64,000 nt of DNA from Deltaproteobacteria bacterium. GTDB taxonomy: Bacteria > Desulfobacterota > Desulfobacteria > Desulfobacterales > SpSt-501. Position 1 is the stretch's first letter, and each line of letters opens with the position of its first letter. Under the pieces are notes generated by a model. The model did no database searches, had not been told where the DNA came from, and saw only the letters and a program-made list of their open reading frames with translations. Made by a program: the position numbers and the translations under genes. The stretch is taken from positions 1 through 64,000 of the forward strand of contig JACRCN010000023.1 in NCBI GenBank assembly GCA_016219005.1. The letters run 5' to 3'. This document shows positions 55,605-64,000 of this stretch, piece by piece.

Positions 55605-57548
55605 GTGCTGTATTCGACGCGTTCCAAGCTGATTGCGGGTTTCCTGGGGGTTTCCCTTCTGGTTGCCGCGGTGTCGCTTTTTATCGGCGTGCGCATTCTC
55701 GATCAGCACGTGTTCGGCGAAGCCCGCAACCGCGTGCGTCAGGACCTCAACGCCGTCAGCGAGATGTACCTCACCCGGGTGAGGCACATCAAAACCTCCC
55801 TCAGCATCACTACGCTGGGATTTGCGTTCATCTCCTCGCTGAGGGAAAAGAATGCGGCCGAGCTCGTTCTCCGGCTCGAGCGCATGGCCAAGCTGGCCGA
55901 TCTCGATTTCGCCGGCATCGTTCTCGAGGACGGAGGGACGCTGTGCCGCATCGGGCCCAACTCGTTCCCGGCCGCGGGCGCCTCGCTCGAAAACCCCATC
56001 GCCCGGCCGGTCCTGGACAGCCGCATCCCCGTTTCGGGCACGCTGGTCCTGGACAGCGATTTCCTGATCGCCGAGAACCCCTATCTCGCAGAGCGGGCAC
56101 GCATCCCCTTCACTGTCGGCGATGATCCCGCCCTTCGCAGCGGCAAGGAAGAAAAGTCAGGCATGGTCGTAGCGGCAGCGGTGCCCGTGTTCGATGGCAA
56201 CCTCCTGATCGGCGTGCTCTACGGCGGGATGCTCCTCAACCGCAGCGAGACCCTGGTGGATACCGTGCGCGGGACCGTGTTCCAGGGCGAGACTTACAAG
56301 GGGCGCAGCGTCGGCACGGCCACGATCTTCCTGGGGGATGCCCGCATCTCCACCAACGTCATGACCGCGGACGGCCAGCGGGCCCTGGGCACCCGGGTCT
56401 CGCCCGAGGTGCGGGAGCACGTCCTCGGCAAGGGCAAGCTGTGGACGGACCGGGCCTTTGTCTTCAGCGACTGGTACATTACCGCCTACCGGCCGATCGA
56501 GGACATCTCCGGCCAGCGTGTCGGCATGCTTTACGTCGGGGTGCTGGAGGACAAGTACGAGGACATCCGGCGCGAGACGCTCTCGGTGTACATCCTGATC
56601 ACGGTGGCAGGGATGCTGCTTGCCGTCGGCCTGGGTTACCTGGTCGCCAATCGGATCAGCGCCCCGATCCGGCGCCTCATCAACGCCAGCCAGCAGGTGG
56701 GCGAGGGCAGCCTGACCCCCGAGCTCGGGCCGCCGGAAAAAGGCGAGATCGGCGTGCTGCAGAAGACCTTCCGCGAGATGGTGGCGGCCGTGGGGCGCCA
56801 GCGGGCGACCTCCGAAGCCCACATCATCCACTCCCAGAAGCAGGCGAGCGTGGGGCGGCTGGCGGCCGGGGTCGCCCACGAGATCAACAACCCGCTCACC
56901 GGCGTGCTGACCTACACCCACATGCTGCTGCGGCGCACGGACCTTGCCCCGGAGATCCGCTCCGACCTCCAGACAATCGTCGAGGCCACCGACCGGGTGC
57001 GCAAGATCGTCAAGGGCCTGTTGGACTTCTCCCGCCAGACCAAGCTGGACCCCGAGCCCACGGACATCAACCGGCTGGTGACCTCCTCCATCGCCCTGGT
57101 CGAATATCAAGCTCTGGTGAAAGGCGTCGCGATCAAGTTCAACCCGGGAGAGAGCCTGCCCGAGCTCATCGTGGACAGAAGCCAGATCCAGAGCGTGCTC
57201 ATCAATATCATCATCAACGCCCTGGACGCCACCGACCCGGGCGGGGCCATCCGGGTTTTCACGGCCGCGGGCCTCTCCAGCCGAGACGTCGGCCGGAAGG
57301 GGGTGGAAATCACGGTGGCCGACACGGGCTGCGGGATTCCATCCGAAAACCTCGACAAGCTCTTCGAACCGTTCTTCACGACCAAGGCGATCGGCCAGGG
57401 GACCGGCCTGGGGCTGGCGGTTTCCCTGGGTATCGTCCAGCGGCACGGCGGCCGCATCCGGGTCCAGAGCGAAATCGGCAAAGGGTCGCGTTTTTTCATC
57501 TGGCTGCCCGCCGGTGGAAAGGCTGAACATGAAAGTGCTGGTGGTTGA
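55605..57548 (+). CDS. Cache-HAMP sensor histidine kinase
   Basis: 647 aa from GTG 55605, which has GGAGG seven bases upstream; the ORF is open from 55500 but that part is not a signal/anchor. TM1 follows directly (KLIAGFLGVSLLVAAVSLFI), then a periplasmic Cache-type sensor (~35-320, AVPVFDGNLLIGVLYGGMLL). Next are TM2 (~330-355), HAMP (NRISAPIRRLINASQQVGEG), HisKA with H425 (GVAHEINNPLTGVL) and HATPase (NALDATDPGG, DTGCGIP, GQGTGLGLAVS). It overlaps the downstream response regulator by 20 bp, its likely cognate. Confidence 0.93.
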   Translation: MLYSTRSKLIAGFLGVSLLVAAVSLFIGVRILDQHVFGEARNRVRQDLNAVSEMYLTRVRHIKTSLSITTLGFAFISSLREKNAAELVLRLERMAKLADLDFAGIVLEDGGTLCRIGPNSFPAAGASLENPIARPVLDSRIPVSGTLVLDSDFLIAENPYLAERARIPFTVGDDPALRSGKEEKSGMVVAAAVPVFDGNLLIGVLYGGMLLNRSETLVDTVRGTVFQGETYKGRSVGTATIFLGDARISTNVMTADGQRALGTRVSPEVREHVLGKGKLWTDRAFVFSDWYITAYRPIEDISGQRVGMLYVGVLEDKYEDIRRETLSVYILITVAGMLLAVGLGYLVANRISAPIRRLINASQQVGEGSLTPELGPPEKGEIGVLQKTFREMVAAVGRQRATSEAHIIHSQKQASVGRLAAGVAHEINNPLTGVLTYTHMLLRRTDLAPEIRSDLQTIVEATDRVRKIVKGLLDFSRQTKLDPEPTDINRLVTSSIALVEYQALVKGVAIKFNPGESLPELIVDRSQIQSVLINIIINALDATDPGGAIRVFTAAGLSSRDVGRKGVEITVADTGCGIPSENLDKLFEPFFTTKAIGQGTGLGLAVSLGIVQRHGGRIRVQSEIGKGSRFFIWLPAGGKAEHESAGG

Positions 57549-57933
57549 CGACGAGCCCATCGTCCTCAAGAGCTGTCGGATGGTGCTTGCGGCCGAAGGA
57601 TTCGAGGTGATGACGGCCGGCTCGGTCGCGGAGGCCCTGGCGGCTATCGAGGTCCATGCTCCGGGTTTGCTGTTGGTCGACGTCAAGATGCCGATGCTGG
57701 ACGGCATGTACCTCATGCGCCAGGTCCGGGAGAAACGGCCTGGGACGCCCATCATCGTCATGAGTGGATATTCGACCCGCGAGACCATCCGGGAGGCTCT
57801 TGAGCTGGGGGCCGCCACCTTCATTGCCAAGCCGTTCACGCCTGACGAACTGGCCGATACCGTGAGATCCGTCTTGAAATCACGCGAAAAGGAGGAGAAG
57901 GGGTATGAAGACGAAAAAGGTTCTGGTCATTGA
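57529..57933 (+). CDS. Single-domain response regulator
   Basis: 134 aa from ATG 57529, overlapping the kinase gene by 20 bp. Receiver fold with VLVVDDEPIVLK, phospho-acceptor Asp in LLLVDVKMPMLDG, and TFIAKPFTPDELADTV with the conserved Lys. There is no output domain. The following response regulator overlaps its end by 29 bp, so the three genes form one translationally coupled signalling unit. Confidence 0.93.
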   Translation: MKVLVVDDEPIVLKSCRMVLAAEGFEVMTAGSVAEALAAIEVHAPGLLLVDVKMPMLDGMYLMRQVREKRPGTPIIVMSGYSTRETIREALELGAATFIAKPFTPDELADTVRSVLKSREKEEKGYEDEKGSGH

Positions 57934-58531
57934 CGACGAGCGCATCGTCACCGACAGCGTCACCAAGATCCTGGAGGCCGAGAACTTCGAGGTGGAAGTG
58001 GCCGCGTCCGGCCGCCAAGGAGTGGAATTGGCCCTGCAGAAGGAGCACGCGCTCGTGCTGACCGATCTGCGGATGCCCGACATCGGCGGCATGCGGGTGT
58101 TGCGGGACATCAAGCGCGCCCGGCCGGCCTTACCGGTGATTATGATCACGGGGTTTGCCACGGTGAGGTCCGCCGTTCAGGCCATGAAGCTGGGAGCCGC
58201 TGAATTCCTGGAAAAACCGTTTGCCCCCGACGACCTGATGCGCACGGTCCGCAAGGCGCTCTACGATGCGCAGAATGCCAGCCCGGTGGAGCAGAGCTTG
58301 GTCCACCAGGATGAGGTCCTGAGGTTCCTGGACCAGGTGGCAACCGACCAGAACCTCAGTTACGAGCTGATGCACGGCGGCGCCGACGCTCTGGAAGACT
58401 TCGACCTCACGGGTCCCGAGAAGCTGGCGATCCTGACCGCCGACATCGACTGGATCGAGAAGTATGCCGGCCAGCTGAACGCCGTGCGGCGCAAATGGCT
58501 TGAAAGCCGCCGGGACGCCGGCATCTGGTAA
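57905..58531 (+). CDS. Response regulator with uncharacterised C-terminal helical extension
   Basis: 208 aa; GGAGGAG precedes the ATG. Residues 1-120 are a receiver (VLVIDDERIVTDSV, Asp in LVLTDLRMPDIGG, AEFLEKPFAPDDLMRTV). Residues ~125-208 form an extra helical part, not a DNA-binding domain. The end LTGPEKLAILTADIDWIEKY followed by a WLESRRDAGIW tail has a look I have seen appended to other deltaproteobacterial proteins, but I cannot name it. It is the last gene of the kinase-regulator unit. Confidence 0.9.
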   Translation: MKTKKVLVIDDERIVTDSVTKILEAENFEVEVAASGRQGVELALQKEHALVLTDLRMPDIGGMRVLRDIKRARPALPVIMITGFATVRSAVQAMKLGAAEFLEKPFAPDDLMRTVRKALYDAQNASPVEQSLVHQDEVLRFLDQVATDQNLSYELMHGGADALEDFDLTGPEKLAILTADIDWIEKYAGQLNAVRRKWLESRRDAGIW

Positions 58532-58596
58532 AACGGCCTTACGGTCATCGGCCGCCCTGCCCGCCTTGGAATGATCCGGGGCCGAGGCCGACCGCA

Positions 58597-58622
58597 CCGG
58601 TGTCCGGGCGCCCGGACACCGG
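58597..58622 (+). terminator. Perfect 26-bp GC palindrome after the two-component genes
   Basis: CCGGTGTCCGG and CCGGACACCGG form an 11-bp stem with a GCGC loop, 65 bp after the response-regulator stop. No T-run follows. It is the last strong structure before the promoter of the carboxypeptidase gene, so transcript end formation is the likely role. Confidence 0.5.
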
Positions 58623-58642
58623 GCTGACCGCTGGCCGGAAAT

Positions 58643-58671
58643 TTGAGTCTTAATGGTTTTTGATCTATAAT
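58643..58671 (+). promoter_or_regulatory. Sigma-70 promoter for the D-Ala-D-Ala carboxypeptidase gene
   Basis: TTGAGT (58643-58648), a 17-base spacer and perfect TATAAT (58666-58671), about 47 bp before the start codon. AAGGAG lies 5 bases before the ATG. Confidence 0.8.
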
Positions 58672-58717
58672 AGAAAGTAGATCAAATCCCGGCGTGATTG
58701 CGCCCCGAAGGAGAACC

Positions 58718-59680
58718 ATGAAGCGTATCGCACTTGCCGTCGTGATCGTGCTGTTTACGACCCACGGCGTATTCTGCGGTGAATCCCTCGCCGGCGCGAA
58801 AAAAGCCGGTGCTGCTGCGGCGAAATTCCAGCTCGCCGCGAAACCCAAGACCCATCCGAAGGTTCGGCCCGCGCTTACGGTGCAGGCCCGGTCGCCCTAC
58901 GAGGCTTACGCCGTGGCGGATGCCGAAACCGGCACAGTGCTCGAAGGCTTGAACATTCAGCTGCCGTGGCCCCAGGCAAGCCTGACCAAGATCATGCTGG
59001 CATGCGTGGTCATCGATAAGGTCGAGCGCGGCGAGTTGTGCCTCACCGACCTGGTGACCGCTTCCAAGAACTCGGAAAAGATGGGAGGCACCCAGGTGTT
59101 CCTGAAGGCGGGGGAAACCTTCACCCTGGAGGAACTCATGAAGGCTGCGCTGATCGAATCCGCCAACGACGCGGCCTACGCCATTGCCGAGTACGCGGCC
59201 GGGAGCTCGGATGAATTCGTGAAGCTGATGAACGCGAAAGCGCTGGCCCTGGGCATGCTGGACACTCAATTCCACTGCGTGCATGGTCTTCCCCCCGCCA
59301 AGGGCGGCGCCGACAACATCAGCACCTGCAGCGACATGATTCGGTTGGCGCGCGAGGCCCTCCAACACCCCCAGATCATCGAGTGGACCTCCATCGAGCA
59401 CACGACCTTCCGCAGCGGTACGCTTACCATCAGCAACAAGAACAAACTGGTGGGCCGGGTTCCAGGGGTGGACGGCCTCAAGACCGGTTACACCCGCAAA
59501 GCCGGGTTCAACATTGTGGCCACGGCGAAAACCGGGGACCGGCGTCTGATCGTGGTGGTGTTGGGGAGCCCGGAGTCGCGGATCCGCAACGAGTTTGCTG
59601 CGGACAAGTTCAGAGAGCACCTGCAGGTTCAGCCTGCAGCGCCAATAGAGCCGTTCGAGACAGCGGCGTCCGGCGGATGA
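58718..59680 (+). CDS. D-alanyl-D-alanine carboxypeptidase, penicillin-binding protein 5 family (S11)
   Basis: 320 aa from ATG 58718. Signal peptide MKRIALAVVIVLFTTHGVFC, then a basic, Ala/Lys-rich linker. The three S11 motifs are present: S88-L-T-K91 in ASLTKIM, S148-A-N150 in ESANDAAYAIAEYA, and K255-T-G257 in DGLKTGYTRKAG. It trims the terminal D-Ala from peptidoglycan pentapeptides in the periplasm. It stops soon after the catalytic domain, without the usual PBP5 C-terminal beta domain and amphipathic anchor, like shorter DacF-type enzymes. It is convergent with dsbD. Confidence 0.94.
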   Translation: MKRIALAVVIVLFTTHGVFCGESLAGAKKAGAAAAKFQLAAKPKTHPKVRPALTVQARSPYEAYAVADAETGTVLEGLNIQLPWPQASLTKIMLACVVIDKVERGELCLTDLVTASKNSEKMGGTQVFLKAGETFTLEELMKAALIESANDAAYAIAEYAAGSSDEFVKLMNAKALALGMLDTQFHCVHGLPPAKGGADNISTCSDMIRLAREALQHPQIIEWTSIEHTTFRSGTLTISNKNKLVGRVPGVDGLKTGYTRKAGFNIVATAKTGDRRLIVVVLGSPESRIRNEFAADKFREHLQVQPAAPIEPFETAASGG

Positions 59681-59698
59681 TGTATTGCGGATTCCGGG

Positions 59699-61591
59699 TC
59701 AAGGCTTTGGCGGCGATGCGGCCAAAGACGTCCTGATTGCCTCCACCACCTGGTCGGCCGTGTAAAAGTCGCTTTTCAGGACCGGCTGGCCGTCCGGTGC
59801 GTAAACCAAGAGAAGCGGGATCGTCAGACTGCCCGCCTCCTGGAGCATTTTTCTGGCCTCGGGGTTGCTCCCGGTCAGGTCAACCTTGATGGGCACCACC
59901 GATGGTCCCGACACCAGCTTTGTCACCTCCGGGTTGTCCCAGACGCTTTGCTCCAACGCCTTGCAGTTCAGGCACCACTCCGCAGTGAAGATCATCACCA
60001 CGGTTTTGTGTTCCTTGAACGCCCTGTCCAGCCGTTCCGGGGTGAAGGATGCCCATGCGATCGGTCCCGTATCGGTCAAGCGCACGGCGCCGTACAGGCA
60101 GAAGGCCACGATCACCGGGCCCAGAACGGCCCAGATGGCTTTTGCCCTCTTGCCGGATGATAGCCTGAACGCGTGCAGGCCGGTCCACGCGCCGGCGGTG
60201 GCGCACAGGATCATCACCGGCCACCAGTAAAGGCGGCTGGCCGTGGCGGCCGGCTCTAACAGCAGCGTGTTGAGGCCGATGCCGATGAAGTAGGCGGCGG
60301 CCGCCAGCATGAGGATCGCCATGGCCTGCTTGAGCAGCTCGCTCCCCGGCCCGGTCTTGGGCAAGCGGCGAACCAGCCGAGGGAAGGCGGCGAGCAGGGA
60401 GGGCAGGCCCATGCCGGCGCCGATGGCCGAGAACGTGGCGATGGTGACGGTGGGTTCCTGAGTGGTGGCCCATGCCGCCGCCGTTCCCATGAACGGTGCT
60501 GTGCAGGGCGTGGACAGCACGGCCGTGAGCACGCCGATGCCGAGGGCGCCTGCCAGCGTTTCCTGGCGGGGGTTGAGCGCATAGATCACACCGGGCAGTC
60601 GCACGGTGTAAACACCGAACATGCCGATGGCCATGACAGCGATGATGAGCCCCACGCCGATGGTAAATGCCGGGTACTGGAAAAGTTGATTGGTCGAGGT
60701 GAAACCGCTCACCATCGAGACGATGCCGCCGAGGCCGACCCAGAAGACGAGCACTCCGGCAAACGTGAACAGTCCGAGGTTCAGGCAGCGCCGACGGTCG
60801 GCGGCGGCGGCGTTGGACAGGCGGATGAGTTTGATCGGGATGAGGGGCAGCACACAGGGCGTGAAGTTGAGCAGAAAGCCGCCGAGCGCGGCGAGCAGCA
60901 GGATCATAGCCGCAGTGAGCGGCGATTCCGGATCCAATGCGAAACCGAAGCCGAATAACCTGAACGGAATAAACCGCTGATGGCCGGCTGTCGCCCGTGA
61001 CCCATATTCGCTGAACAGCTCACGGTTGACCGCCGATATCTTTTCGTCCCGAGGGACCAAGGGCAGTTGCGCCGCGTGAACAACCCGCTGCGGCATCAGA
61101 CAATAGGTCGATGCGCAGGCCTGGTATTCGACTCCTACTTTCACGAACACGGTGCCGCCGGAGGCATTCAGGCTCAGGTTGGCTGGAAGATATATCACTG
61201 TGCGCCCATCGAAGCTCATGATCGGCGCATCCACGAAATCCACCTTGAACGGCTGGGCCCTCGGGTAAAAGGGCGGCTCGGACAAGACGCCCTCGGTCGC
61301 CTCGCTCACCCAGACCCGTGTCGGAAACGGTTTGAAGTCCTGGATTTCACTCAACTGGCCCTTGTCGGCCATGACGTGAAAGCCTTTGCGGATGTCGAGC
61401 ACCACGGCCAGCACGGCGTTTCCGGTGGGGTGAGCGGCGTCGACCGACCAGGCGCTGGTCACCGCAACGGGGTCCTCGTCGTCTGAAGGCGCCGGCGACA
61501 GCAACGGCGGGGTTTGGGCGGCGGCCGGGGAGAAGAAGAGGGCAATCCCCAGCAGAAAGGCGGAAATGCCGAAGCACGCTATCTTTCGCAT
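59699..61591 (-). CDS. dsbD: Thiol:disulfide interchange protein DsbD
   Basis: 630 aa, the full three-domain DsbD. A signal peptide is followed by the periplasmic alpha domain with its redox Cys pair C159/C164 (VEYQACASTYCLMPQ). The eight-helix membrane domain has both redox Cys (NFTPCVLPLIPIKL and TAVLSTPCTAPFMG). The C-terminal thioredoxin domain has C540-L-N-C543 (FTAEWCLNCKALEQ). It carries electrons from cytoplasmic thioredoxin to periplasmic partners such as DsbC, cytochrome c assembly factors and some peroxidases. The exported selenoprotein at 35.5 kb is a possible client. Confidence 0.95.
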   Translation of the reverse strand: MRKIACFGISAFLLGIALFFSPAAAQTPPLLSPAPSDDEDPVAVTSAWSVDAAHPTGNAVLAVVLDIRKGFHVMADKGQLSEIQDFKPFPTRVWVSEATEGVLSEPPFYPRAQPFKVDFVDAPIMSFDGRTVIYLPANLSLNASGGTVFVKVGVEYQACASTYCLMPQRVVHAAQLPLVPRDEKISAVNRELFSEYGSRATAGHQRFIPFRLFGFGFALDPESPLTAAMILLLAALGGFLLNFTPCVLPLIPIKLIRLSNAAAADRRRCLNLGLFTFAGVLVFWVGLGGIVSMVSGFTSTNQLFQYPAFTIGVGLIIAVMAIGMFGVYTVRLPGVIYALNPRQETLAGALGIGVLTAVLSTPCTAPFMGTAAAWATTQEPTVTIATFSAIGAGMGLPSLLAAFPRLVRRLPKTGPGSELLKQAMAILMLAAAAYFIGIGLNTLLLEPAATASRLYWWPVMILCATAGAWTGLHAFRLSSGKRAKAIWAVLGPVIVAFCLYGAVRLTDTGPIAWASFTPERLDRAFKEHKTVVMIFTAEWCLNCKALEQSVWDNPEVTKLVSGPSVVPIKVDLTGSNPEARKMLQEAGSLTIPLLLVYAPDGQPVLKSDFYTADQVVEAIRTSLAASPPKP

Positions 61592-61899
61592 GCTGCCCTA
61601 TGTATCACATTTCGGGGTCAAGTATCCACTCCTCCCCCGGGTCGGCCGCCCCTGCCATTGATCCCCGGGCGAATTTGCGATGGTAAAAAGGGTTGCGGTT
61701 CGCCGCGCTCGGCATCCTCGCGGGCCTGCGACTGAAGAAAGGTACGATCGGCTGCCGTCGGAGCAACTTCGTTGACTTTTAACTAAGGTCGTAATAAAGT
61801 TATCAAATTAACTAAAATACACCTGACCCGCGTGGTAAGCCTGCCCGATCGCTCAAAGAGGCCGGAGCACCCGAAAAAAAAATTCAAGGAGAGCACAAA
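61592..61899. other. Divergent intergenic region between dsbD and metK
   Basis: 308 bp with no gene. The right half holds the metK promoter (61772-61800) and an ~90-nt leader. I compared the leader with SAM and SAH riboswitch patterns I know and found no match. Confidence 0.5.
61772..61800 (+). promoter_or_regulatory. Candidate sigma-70 promoter of metK
   Basis: TTGACT (61772-61777), 17-base spacer, TAAAGT (61795-61800), ~100 bp before the metK start. CAAGGAGAG lies just before the ATG. Confidence 0.55.
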
Positions 61900-63081
61900 A
61901 TGAGCGTGAGCATTCCCGATGAAAAGTTCTTTTTTACGTCTGAATCCGTGACCGAGGGCCATCCGGACAAGGTGGCCGACCAGATTTCCGATTCCATCCT
62001 GGATGCCATCATGGCTCAGGACAAGCACTGCCGCGTGGCCTGCGAGACCCTGGTCACAACCGGCATGGCGTTCATTGCCGGGGAGATCACCACCAGCACC
62101 TACGTCGAGATACCCCAGATCGTTCGGGACACCATCAAGGATATCGGTTACAGCTCCTCGAAAATGGGCTTCGACTGGCAGACCTGCGCCGTGATGACCA
62201 GCATCGATCACCAGTCCCTCGACATCTCCATGGGCGTGGACAAGGGCAACGGCCTCTACAAGGAGCAGGGCGCCGGCGACCAAGGCCTGATGTTCGGCTA
62301 CGCGACCGACGAGACCCCGGAGTTCATGCCCATGCCCATCATGCTGGCCCACAAGTTGTGCCGGCGCCTGTCCGAAACGCGCAAGAACGGCTCCCTGGAC
62401 TTTCTGCGGCCGGACGGTAAGAGCCAGGTCACGGTTGAGTACGAGGGCGGCGTGCCCAAGCGCGTCGATGCCGTGGTGATCGCGGCCCAGCACAAACCAG
62501 ACGTGGAATATGAGACGCTGCGGGATGCCATCATCAACTCCGTCGTCAAAAAGGTTATCCCGGCCCACATGATGGACGGAGAGACCCGCTTCTACATCAA
62601 CGCTACGGGCCGTTTCGTCATCGGCGGACCGATGGGGGACTGCGGGCTCACGGGCCGCAAGATCATTGTCGACACCTACGGCGGCCAGGGCAGCCACGGC
62701 GGCGGTTGCTTCTCCGGCAAGGACCCTTCGAAGGTCGATCGCAGCGCGTCCTACATGGCGCGGCACATCGCCAAGAACGTCGTCGCCGCGCAGCTGGCGA
62801 AACGCTGCGAGGTCCAGATCGCATACGCCATCGGCGTGGCCGAACCGGTCTCGGTCCTGGTCGACACCCTGGGGACGGGCAAACTCCCCAACAGCCGCAT
62901 CCGTGACATTCTGCGGGAGTGCTTCGACATGCGGCCGGCGTCCATTATCGAGTATCTGGACCTGCTGCGGCCGATCTACCACAAGACGGCGGCTTACGGG
63001 CACTTCGGCCGCACCGAGCCGGAGTTTTCCTGGGAGAAGACGGACATGGCCAAAACCCTGCGGGAGAAGGCCGGGGTATAA
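61900..63081 (+). CDS. metK: S-adenosylmethionine synthetase
   Basis: 393 aa, standard bacterial MetK length. Family signatures: [19 protein letters not shown] with the ATP-binding His near residue 19, the [15 protein letters not shown] loop (~126-140), and the P-loop-like [20 protein letters not shown]. It makes S-adenosylmethionine from methionine and ATP in the cytoplasm. It is followed, across a repeat R1 copy, by ahcY, which breaks down the S-adenosylhomocysteine formed by methyl transfer, so the two serve one methyl cycle. Confidence 0.98.
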   Translation: MSVSIPDEKFFFTSESVTEGHPDKVADQISDSILDAIMAQDKHCRVACETLVTTGMAFIAGEITTSTYVEIPQIVRDTIKDIGYSSSKMGFDWQTCAVMTSIDHQSLDISMGVDKGNGLYKEQGAGDQGLMFGYATDETPEFMPMPIMLAHKLCRRLSETRKNGSLDFLRPDGKSQVTVEYEGGVPKRVDAVVIAAQHKPDVEYETLRDAIINSVVKKVIPAHMMDGETRFYINATGRFVIGGPMGDCGLTGRKIIVDTYGGQGSHGGGCFSGKDPSKVDRSASYMARHIAKNVVAAQLAKRCEVQIAYAIGVAEPVSVLVDTLGTGKLPNSRIRDILRECFDMRPASIIEYLDLLRPIYHKTAAYGHFGRTEPEFSWEKTDMAKTLREKAGV

Positions 63082-63088
63082 ATAGAAG

Positions 63089-63221
63089 GCATGTCAAAAA
63101 TAGCAGATTACAGCCGAGAGCAAGGCGCGCGCCGCTGAAAAGCCTAGCCGCGTCAGGTGGTGTGCATTTTTCAGAGGCGGGCTACGCCGCCGTCGGCTGT
63201 CAGATGCATTTTTGAGATAGG
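63089..63221 (+). repeat. Dispersed repeat R1, copy 2
   Basis: Full-length match (~133 bp) to the complement of 9804-9941, with a 54-bp partial copy at 50875-50928. The start (ATGTCAAAAATAGCAGATTA) and the end, read in reverse, are imperfect inverted repeats, so the RNA can form a long stem. It separates metK from ahcY, starting 7 bp after the metK stop. Confidence 0.75.
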
Positions 63222-63297
63222 TTCCATTAAATTCCGGTTACCGGATGCGGGATGCCCCGCTCCGGATTTCTTTTGGATCTTCATATAAGGAGGATGA

Positions 63298-64000
<703 letters not shown>

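Noticed and set aside
56157-57839. A 560-residue minus-strand frame opposite the Cache histidine kinase
   Set aside because: Shadow; the kinase H-box and ATP-binding motifs are on the plus strand.
61801-61899. A SAM- or SAH-type riboswitch in the metK leader
   Set aside because: No arrangement of stems and conserved bases typical of these classes could be recognised by eye; a covariance search would be needed.

Overview
The window is GC-rich, densely packed bacterial DNA. It holds TRAP and dipeptide ABC import systems, flavin/Fe-S 2-hydroxy-acid dehydrogenases, universal stress proteins, many two-component proteins, an exported selenoprotein, and dispersed ~70-140 bp intergenic repeats. Together these suggest a Desulfobacterota (deltaproteobacterial) anaerobe, possibly a sulfate reducer or syntroph. 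That placement is inferred from gene content, because there is no rRNA or other phylogenetic marker here.

Region 1 (1-18.8 kb, all minus strand) handles organic-acid uptake and oxidation. A GntR/FadR regulator heads an operon with a TRAP importer (dctP-Q-M), a membrane spermidine-synthase-like protein, an iron alcohol dehydrogenase and an aldehyde dehydrogenase (cut by the window start). A second set begins with a 944-aa FAD/Fe-S D-lactate-type dehydrogenase. It continues with an MFS carrier, a second TRAP importer, a GlcD-like oxidase, a beta-hydroxyacid reductase and a small lipoprotein. Region 2 (18.9-33.4 kb) has two UspA proteins, a dppA-B-C-D-F peptide importer with an M20 peptidase, a third UspA protein, and a signalling block with a stand-alone receiver, a receiver-PAS-kinase and a PAS/GAF kinase carrying an N-terminal nucleotide-binding-like domain.

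Region 3 (33.6-37.5 kb) has an NhaD-type antiporter and, divergent from it, a two-gene redox operon. Its first gene is split by an in-frame TGA that reads as selenocysteine in a U-P-H-C thioredoxin motif, with a SECIS-like hairpin just downstream. The second gene is an exported one-Cys peroxiredoxin, followed by a strong terminator. The pair is the most notable find. Region 4 (37.7-46.8 kb) is a very large M14-type peptidase followed by a second dppA-B-C-D-F operon, a near mirror image of the first. Region 5 (46.8-49.7 kb) is a secreted Cache protein plus a chemoreceptor behind a near-consensus sigma-28 promoter.

Region 6 (50.1-55.2 kb) is a cassette of an acetyl-CoA hydrolase/transferase-GNAT fusion, two paralogous ATP-grasp ligases and an esterase, punctuated by dispersed repeats. 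Region 7 (55.6-64 kb) has a Cache-HAMP histidine kinase with two response regulators, a D-Ala-D-Ala carboxypeptidase, DsbD, and the methyl-cycle pair metK-ahcY (ahcY cut by the window end). I saw no tRNA, rRNA, CRISPR array, insertion sequence or prophage.
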